Source of the DNA: Sorex araneus
Lineage: Eukaryota; Chordata; Mammalia; Eulipotyphla; Soricidae
DNA: 64,000 nt
Direction: 5' to 3'
Assembly: GCF_027595985.1 (NCBI RefSeq)
Contig: NC_073307.1
Location: 121,127,678 to 121,191,677 of the forward strand
In this document: piece by piece, positions 57,476-64,000 of the stretch
Position numbering within the stretch: the first letter of the stretch is position 1
How the letters are laid out: the number at the start of each line of letters is the position of its first letter
The notes under the pieces: model-generated
Told to the model about the DNA's origin: nothing
The model's database searches: none
What the model saw: only the letters and a program-made list of their open reading frames with translations
Program-made: the position numbers and the translations under genes

Positions 57476-57860
57476 ACCAGATTTAGCAATACTCATCTTA
57501 AGATGGGGTGCATATTCCTGGGTCAGGCCATGTGTCATAGGCTGCCATCAGCATTTCCTGAATAGGCTCAAATGTGTCATACCTCCGCACAAGAAGCTTT
57601 TCAGAGTCCCAGAAATGTGAAATGAAGAAAATCTCTCAAATTTATAAGAACCAAGTTGGCTTTGGAGGCAACATCTATGTATTGAAGCAGAAGCTCTGTA
57701 TCAGAACAGCTATGTGTACCTGTTGGATATCAACCCTAAGTGTTTTAGGCTTCATCAGTGAATTTCCCCTTTTCTTCTTCTCAGAGAAGCTTCCCATGCT
57801 CTTGCTAGTATCCCTAATTTAGTTAAAGTTTATATCAACCTTTCCTTTGTATTTTATATC
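57476..57860. other. non-coding, nothing recognised
   Basis: No gene, no repeat and no match elsewhere in the window that I can see. Confidence 0.4.
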
Positions 57861-58560
57861 TCATTGTCACAGTTCGCCAAGTCAATCTTGATTACTTATA
57901 AGCCAAAACTTTCCGGTAATTCTGAACCTTGGATTTGCATGTGAAGTGCTCTGTACTTGTACATGCTTTTCTATTTCCCCTATAGCCTTTTTAATTTTAC
58001 TATATTTTACTATAGAGCAATATTCTTCATTTAAACACAGAAAGACGAATAGTGTCATGCTCCTAATATTTGGGAGTTGATTGACTCTGAAATATATCTA
58101 CTCCTGGGAATTGGCCATAATTACTTGACTCAGGCTTCAGCTACTGTAGTTCTTAATACCCAAAAAGCATGTACTGCTGTGGGACTGGGATCGACCCGGA
58201 GTAAGTGGTAAAGCTCTCCAAGCATCGAAATGGGACAGTCTAGAAAACATAAACGCATGGTCTTGATGCAAGCTGTTTTGGGTTAAGAGACAGGGGAAGG
58301 TCAAGCTGAGCTGACCTGAGGACACTTAGTTAGGGATTTATGGTAATAGTCTGTTTTACTCTCAGATTCCAGAGAACTGAGTGTTGGGATATTTGTCTCT
58401 TACTGTGTTTATCCAAATAACTGCAAGTATTGATAACATATACAACTAGAGGGAAAGGTAAAAGCAATGTAGCTTTCCCTGGGAGACACAGTGTCTCCTT
58501 GCACATTAATCTACTCCAAAGAAAATTTCTTATGTATTATCTATATAAGGGATATATGTA
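57861..58560 (+). mobile_element. old LTR remnant
   Basis: About 58080-58310 aligns to 21005-21250 of the solo LTR ('aaagcatg.....gtgggac', 'gcatcgaaatggg' context), and about 58420-58470 to the region near 21385. Ends and target duplication are not visible. Confidence 0.5.
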
Positions 58561-59039
58561 AATTTCCAGATGTCTTACCTATGTAAATGATCAATCACAC
58601 CTAAGAACATTACCTCAACTTTCCTCAGATGTTCTATAAGTATGCTAGCAGCTCTGCAATTAAATGGGCTATTTTCACCACCAGGATGTTGTCCCTTGTC
58701 TCTTTGTCTCTCTGCTGTGGAGGCCTGGGGAGGATGGGAGGCCGCTCTGGGCCACTGAATGGAGGTGTAATGCCAGCAGCACTTGCACATTATTTTGTGA
58801 ATACACACGCATCCCAACATCTGAAAGGGCTTGGGGAAGGCTGTCTTCACTTTCACTCTGTCATCTCAGGAGATTCTTGCACGGCCCTCAGGTTGTGGCT
58901 ACTGTGAGGTCAAACAAAGTAGCTAAACAGAGATGAGGTGCACAGACCATCGCACACAAGACAAACATAAATGGATAAGGTTAACAGGACAAGCATCAAT
59001 TTATTTCAGAATACAATTTGTTTCAGGAACCAGTGGATT
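58561..59039. other. non-coding 3' flank of remnant E
   Basis: No repeat recognised. The overlapping 90-residue frames at 58575-58936 look fortuitous. Confidence 0.4.
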
Positions 59040-59710
59040 TCCTGGGCAGTTCTTAGGGTGGTTAGACCAGCACACTGTGAACCTGATGGTCAGATAAAGC
59101 CTGGTCAACTCTTTGTTCTGAGATCCAGTCATCAATCTGACCAGCAGGGCCAGAGAAGTTACACCAAGAAGTAAAATGTAAAAATATTGAATATCCAGGA
59201 GTAATGGGACCCTTTTCAGTCATTATTTCCAAAATGGAAGCCACTGTCCTTTCCTTCTAGGACACTCAGCAGCAGGGTCAAGGCCTGGGACAGGACATGC
59301 ATGTCTTTCACATGTGTTTCAGATGGTGACTGCAGCACGTTGTGGGGCACATGGCTGTGCAGCCCTCAGTGCTGATAGCAAGGCCTGAGACTTAGGTGAG
59401 TACAGACACATGCCGAAAATTTGGGCATATAGGTGAAGATGGAATGGCAGGAGTTGACCAGCCTCTCTTGAGGCTTCTGGAAGGAGTAGGAGAGAAGATC
59501 AGAATACATTGAGGTTACAGAGAAAGTATTCCTCCATCTGTGAAAGTCCAGGCAATATTTTCTACTGTTCAACTAGGACAATACCATAAAGAATAAGTCC
59601 AGTATCAGCATCTGTATGTGAAGAAGTTCATGGATGGCATGGTTAGTTCTACAGATCATTGTGAGTTCAGTATTCCAGGCTGTGGTGGGTGGATCCATGT
59701 TCAAATATTC
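59040..59710 (-). pseudogene. ancient Mas-related receptor pseudogene E
   Basis: Degenerate minus-strand homologue of loci A-D. Matching pieces, in the right order: TM6/TM5 ('accagcacactgtgaacctgatgg' near 59068), TM5 ('ccagcagggccag' near 59140), TM3 end ('gccctcagtgctgatagcaa' near 59362), TM2/ICL1 ('gagaaagtattcctccatct' near 59520) and the start region ('gtggatccatgttcaaatattctca' near 59690). It has many stops and a deletion of the TM7 end. It is far more diverged than A or C, so it may derive from another MRGPR subfamily. Its flanks do not match the receptor duplicon. Confidence 0.75.
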
Positions 59711-59945
59711 TCAACTTATGCCCCTTAGATGAGAATTAGAGCCACGAGCATCTGCTATCTGATCACCGATACTCATGACCACCCCACGGCTAGGAAATTA
59801 CTAATTAATTTTTCTGATGGAAGAAATAGAGCCTTGAAGATATTATACATCTTACTAAAACTTTAGCTGTGCTTTAACACCCACTCAAACCTAAGTCTCT
59901 TTAGTTTTTTAGCTGTAGCTTTCATTACTGCTACATGGATCTCAT
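59711..59945. other. non-coding 5' flank of remnant E
   Basis: Nothing recognised. Confidence 0.4.
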
Positions 59946-61194
59946 ATTAGCGTACCAATGACAATTTTTAAGTAAACTTGAAATAGATATAAGATTATAT
60001 TATCTTTTAAATCAAAAGATAATTTTCTGTTGACTAATATAGCTCTGAGTGCAAGGAGATAAAAGATACATCATAATCTTTGAGTTCAGGCTGCAGTACA
60101 AAGGTAGTAATTAAAACATGCTGACTTTCCTCCACCAATGAAAGAAGGTGTTGTCCCAACCCCTCATCTGCTTTTTTGATGGGCAAATTTCTAAATTTTA
60201 TTGGTGGATTTTTGACTTCATACTTAGACTATTATTGGCTCTGAAGTATAGATATATACATACATATACCCATCTCTACTCTACCATTGTACTCAAAGCT
60301 CCTGAACCTTGCTCCTGTAACTTCCCCTTCCACTAGACTTAGCTTTCCATTTCTTTTTTATCCTGTCGTACATTCTATATTCAGTGGTTGGGATGGTCTG
60401 GGTATCATTGCTGAGAGAACACACATTTTCTCCTCCTATTTTTCTTATATGAACCAAAGATAAGTGATCTAATCTGGTATTTTTCCTTCTATGGTTCACT
60501 TCACTTACATGATATTCTCCACTTCTACCCAAATTCCAGAAAAGAATTGCATTTCTTCATCCCTTGCAGCTGCCATGTATAAGTTGTGCATATAATGTAT
60601 CTTATTTTGATTATTCATTCCTCTGTGTTTGGACACATGGATTGATTACGCATTCTAATTATTGTGCGTATTGTGCTGAGAGTTACTATGAATACTGGTG
60701 AGCATATGTTCTCTTGAATGAACGGTTTTGGCCTGGCAATAGATAGATACCAATACATGGAATTGTTGGATCCTGTGGTAACTCTCTCTCTCTCTATTTA
60801 TTTTAGGTCACATTTAATGGTTCTCAGGGCTTACACTTGCCCTGTCCTCAGGAATCACTCCTGCAGACTTTATATAAGATACCTGGAATAGAACCCTAAT
60901 TGGCTGCATGCCAGGCAAGCTCTCTACTTACTGTACTATTACTTCTATCCCTTGCTAACTCTATATTTAATTCTCTGAGGAACCTCCATATTTTTTTTAT
61001 AGGCTTGCTCCAGCTGATACCATCAATGAGTGTTCATTTTTCACCAGGTACCCAAAAATAGATAGTTTCCAGTTTTGTTTCATTTTGGTTTCTGTTTATG
61101 ATGTGTGTTAGTCACATTGGTTTCAGATGATATCTCATTGTCAGCTTCATTTGCATTTCCCTGATAGTAAGTGAAGATCAACAGTTTTTCTTTT
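59946..61194. repeat. block R of second gene-less unit
   Basis: Non-coding; matches 29040-30500 closely ('gcgtaccaatga' start), including an old minus-strand short SINE at about 60795-60955. Confidence 0.7.
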
Positions 61195-61706
61195 TCTTTT
61201 TTTTAAATTTTTAAAAAAAATTTATTGAATCACCGTGAGATACTTACAAGCTTTCATGTTTGGGTTACAATTTCACAATGATCAAACACCCATCCCTCCA
61301 CCAGTGCAGATTCCCAACCATCAATATCCCGGGTATGTCTCCCCTTTCCCACCCTCCCCCTGCCTCTATGCAGACAATATTCCACATACTCTCTCTCTAC
61401 TTTTGGGCATTATACCTTGCAACACAGGCAAGGTCATCATGTTTGGTCCATTATCTACTTTCAGCATGCATCTCCCATCCCAAATGGTTCCTTCAGCCAT
61501 CATTTTCTTAGTGATCCCTTCTCTATTCCATCTGCCTTCTCCCCTCCACTCATGAAGCAGCCTTCCAGCTATGGGGCAATCCTCATGGCCCTTGTTTCTA
61601 CTGTCCTTGGATGTCAGCTTCATGTTATGTTATTTTATACTCCACAAATGAGTGCAGTCCCTCTATGTCTTTCATTCTCTACTTGTGATCAGTCTAACTC
61701 CCTCAG
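61195..61706 (-). mobile_element. L1 3' fragment
   Basis: Minus-strand 3' UTR and the tail of ORF2 of an older L1 subfamily; T/A-rich end at about 61195-61220. It is absent from the matching place near 30490, so it arrived after the gene-less units duplicated. Confidence 0.8.
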
Positions 61707-64000
61707 GAAAGTGCCTGATCTAAATATTTTTCCAATCTGTTTTTGGACAGGGCTTTTTAATTGTCTCTGTTCTAATCTCTGTGCTCTATTTATCTCAGAT
61801 ATAAATTCCTTCTCTGGTGTGTTAAATGCAAATATGTTCTCCTATTCTGTTGATATCTTTCCATTTTAGCTCATGTTTACTTAGCTGTACAAAGTGTTAG
61901 AGTTGATGAAGTTCGAGTTAGACATTAAATCTCTCCTTGTTCTTCAGATCTTGTTGGTTTGGTGAAAAGAGGAAAAGTACAAACATATATAGCTGTAGAA
62001 GGACAATGATCTATTCATTCATGTCACTGAAAAGTAATATAAGTTGTGATAAGTCCTGTCTTTGTTTTCTCCTGAAAATAATCTTAGAACCTGGAACACA
62101 AAAAATGTTGGTTGTAGCATTTAATTTGCATCATTGTAATATCCACACGTATCACTTATTTCTATTCATGTTGTTGCCTCAATAGTATGAAGAAGATAAA
62201 TGTTAATGAGAATAAAGACTTTCCTGAGATTAAGGTTGGCCAGCTTAGGCCCTGAACCCAGCTCTATGTCTATGTAATGGTCACTGTTTTCTGCCAAAAA
62301 ATTTATCAGGAGAGGAGCTCCAATCAACTACCTCTAAAAGGGACAGTTTCTGAGTAAGTATCAGGGTTGTAGAGACTGCAGTTTCCCACTATTTATATTC
62401 TTCTCCAAACTACTTGTTCTGAAGTTTTGTGACAGGGTTTCCTGATTCTAGATGTACCAGGTAATTGGGCCCTGTTGTGATTGGACACCTACTCTGAGGA
62501 GGGCAGAAAAGGCACTGAGTTATGATCTCTGTCTTTATTTTATTCCAATGGGTAACTGATATATACCAGAGAAAACCAGGTAGTGTTATTGCAATTTTGT
62601 TTCTATTGTTACAGGGAAATGAACAATGGAAGGCACATGATGTGTCTTTTTGCAGGTCAGATTTAGTTACTATAGTTCATTTAAACCACATTTGCTTTTC
62701 TATATTCTAAAATCAAAATAATGGATAAAAATATTTCTAAATATCTGCTTATCATCATATATTCAAATAAAAATCAGATTATACTGGCAATGAGTTATCA
62801 TAACAGTGAGAAATCTTTCCAAAAAAGTTATACAGATGGAGATATGACAATCAAAAGATTAAAGGAAACAATTTGATGGAATGTAGTGAATAAGAGATCT
62901 ATCACCCAGAGAAAGTCCCAGAAATTACCTTCTGTGAGCCTGCTAAAGAAGACTTCTCTGCCTTTGTCACTATATTTCATTTGCATATTCTCCATTGATT
63001 ATGCATCCAGGAGGAAATATCTCTGTGCTCAACGATGGATTCCCATTTCTGCTGACTCAGGTGCATCCAGCAAAGTGAGAAGTGAAAAAACTGTGAGGAC
63101 AGTCATTTGAAATAGTTTCTCCCTGCCAGGCTGTGAATTTGCAGGGACATAGGTAGCCAGTGAGCCTGGCAAAAACCCTACCTACTCTACTCTCTCACTG
63201 GCCCCTGAATTTTGGTCTTGCTGAACTCATGTGCTGCCAGTTTGAGTACCATGGATGTGCATGGATGTGCCCTAGGACAAAAACACAGCAGTGGCTTTGG
63301 AAATAAACTTGATAAACTTACTTAATTTTCGTTCTTTTAGGTGGGAAGCTGACTTCTGTTGCCAGGAAGAGTGTCTAGAGATTCACCTTTGTTTTGAACC
63401 CTTCTCTTTCCCCTGCAGAAGGACCCTTGGAAGGAGTGGAAGTTGGTGGGGAAGGTTGGCTTCTTAAATCTCCCACAATTTCCTGTGAGTTCCTCTACAG
63501 AGACCTGCTGTCAAATGAGACCACAATGTCTTTAGTGCCATGAGTACTATGGGAATGTGACTCAAATTCAGATCTAATGAAACCTCCATCTTTGTCTGTG
63601 CATCTCAACCCCCACTTGGTACATTTCCTGCTAGTGGGTTTTGTGGATTCTCTCACTGATAGTCATGTACTAGTGCAGCAACAAAGCAATGGGCGTTGGC
63701 TCTGTGAAGATTTATAATTAGCAATAAAGTACACATTCCTTATCTGAGATTCAGTCTCTTTCTGAGTTGTTAAATTTTGCATTATCATGATCACAAGTCA
63801 TGTGTTTTCTTTACTATTTTCCTTTTAATTCAACACCGATGTTCATCATCTCTTATGCAATCTGTTGGTCCTAATTCCAGAATTTGCAGTTTGGTTCACT
63901 TTTGCATCTGAATTCTTTTGCTATGATTTCCCATGATTTAAATAACATATACTTCTTTTTATTTGCCACTAGAACCAGGGAATCGTTTTCATTCATATAT
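61707..64000. repeat. duplicon block with Q (63110-63690), gene-less unit
   Basis: Non-coding; matches 30540-30857 and 31741-33680 in order, with no receptor. It runs off the window edge. No gene seen. Confidence 0.7.

Noticed and set aside
1-64000. CRISPR arrays, operons, phage or bacterial defence systems
   Set aside because: The window is vertebrate nuclear DNA; regular repeats found are microsatellites, SINEs or L1 monomers.

Overview
This is a eukaryotic, mammalian window. It is AT-rich and repeat-dense, with single-exon seven-transmembrane receptor genes set among L1 LINEs, tRNA-derived SINEs, RTE-type LINEs and LTRs. The abundant SINE, whose head resembles a tRNA A/B box, matches the SOR SINE known from shrews. 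An RTE-clade LINE in the window carries the same 3' end as that SINE. I therefore infer a shrew (Soricidae, probably Sorex); this rests on recognition of the SINE and has not been tested by a search.

The gene content is a cluster of Mas-related G protein-coupled receptors of the MRGPRX type, all on the minus strand. Locus A (600-2110) is a pseudogene split by an RTE LINE. Locus B (12997-13995) is an intact receptor of 332 residues. Locus C (19170-20177) is a pseudogene with an intact start. Locus D (45050-45964) has an intact seven-helix core, but a one-base insertion just after its ancestral start forces a downstream start or loss of function. Locus E (about 59040-59710) is a very old, divergent remnant. 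Receptors of this family sit in sensory-neuron or mast-cell plasma membranes and answer cationic peptides and small amines. B keeps the acidic residues and the cysteine pair that form the ligand pocket in human MRGPRX2; D does not keep all of them.

The loci lie in a tandem array of segmental duplicons. Non-coding blocks recur in the same orientation: a 3' UTR/poly(A) block, a 5' flank block P (14185, 25120, 47915), a block Q (10610, 15700, 26230, 32810, 50400, 63110) and a block R (17560, 29200, 36740, 60110). Two units (about 29.1-34.4 kb and 59.9-64 kb) have the flanks but no receptor, with the same join.

Most of the remaining DNA is retroelements, many with visible target-site duplications (TSDs). 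They include a near full-length L1 (38758-44592) with tandem promoter monomers and ORF1/ORF2 in one frame; a 5'-inverted (twin-primed) L1 (7307-9883); a second inverted L1 (51806-56658) whose 5' UTR is joined directly to ORF2, a candidate spliced retrotransposed element; two insertions (22611-24537 and 34391-35445) that join about 385-bp tandem monomers to an L1 3' end; a solo LTR (20785-21828); and a small poly(A) retrocopy in the 3' flank of gene B. I see no CRISPR array, operon, phage or bacterial feature. The most unusual material is the retroelement architecture and the remodelling of the receptor array.
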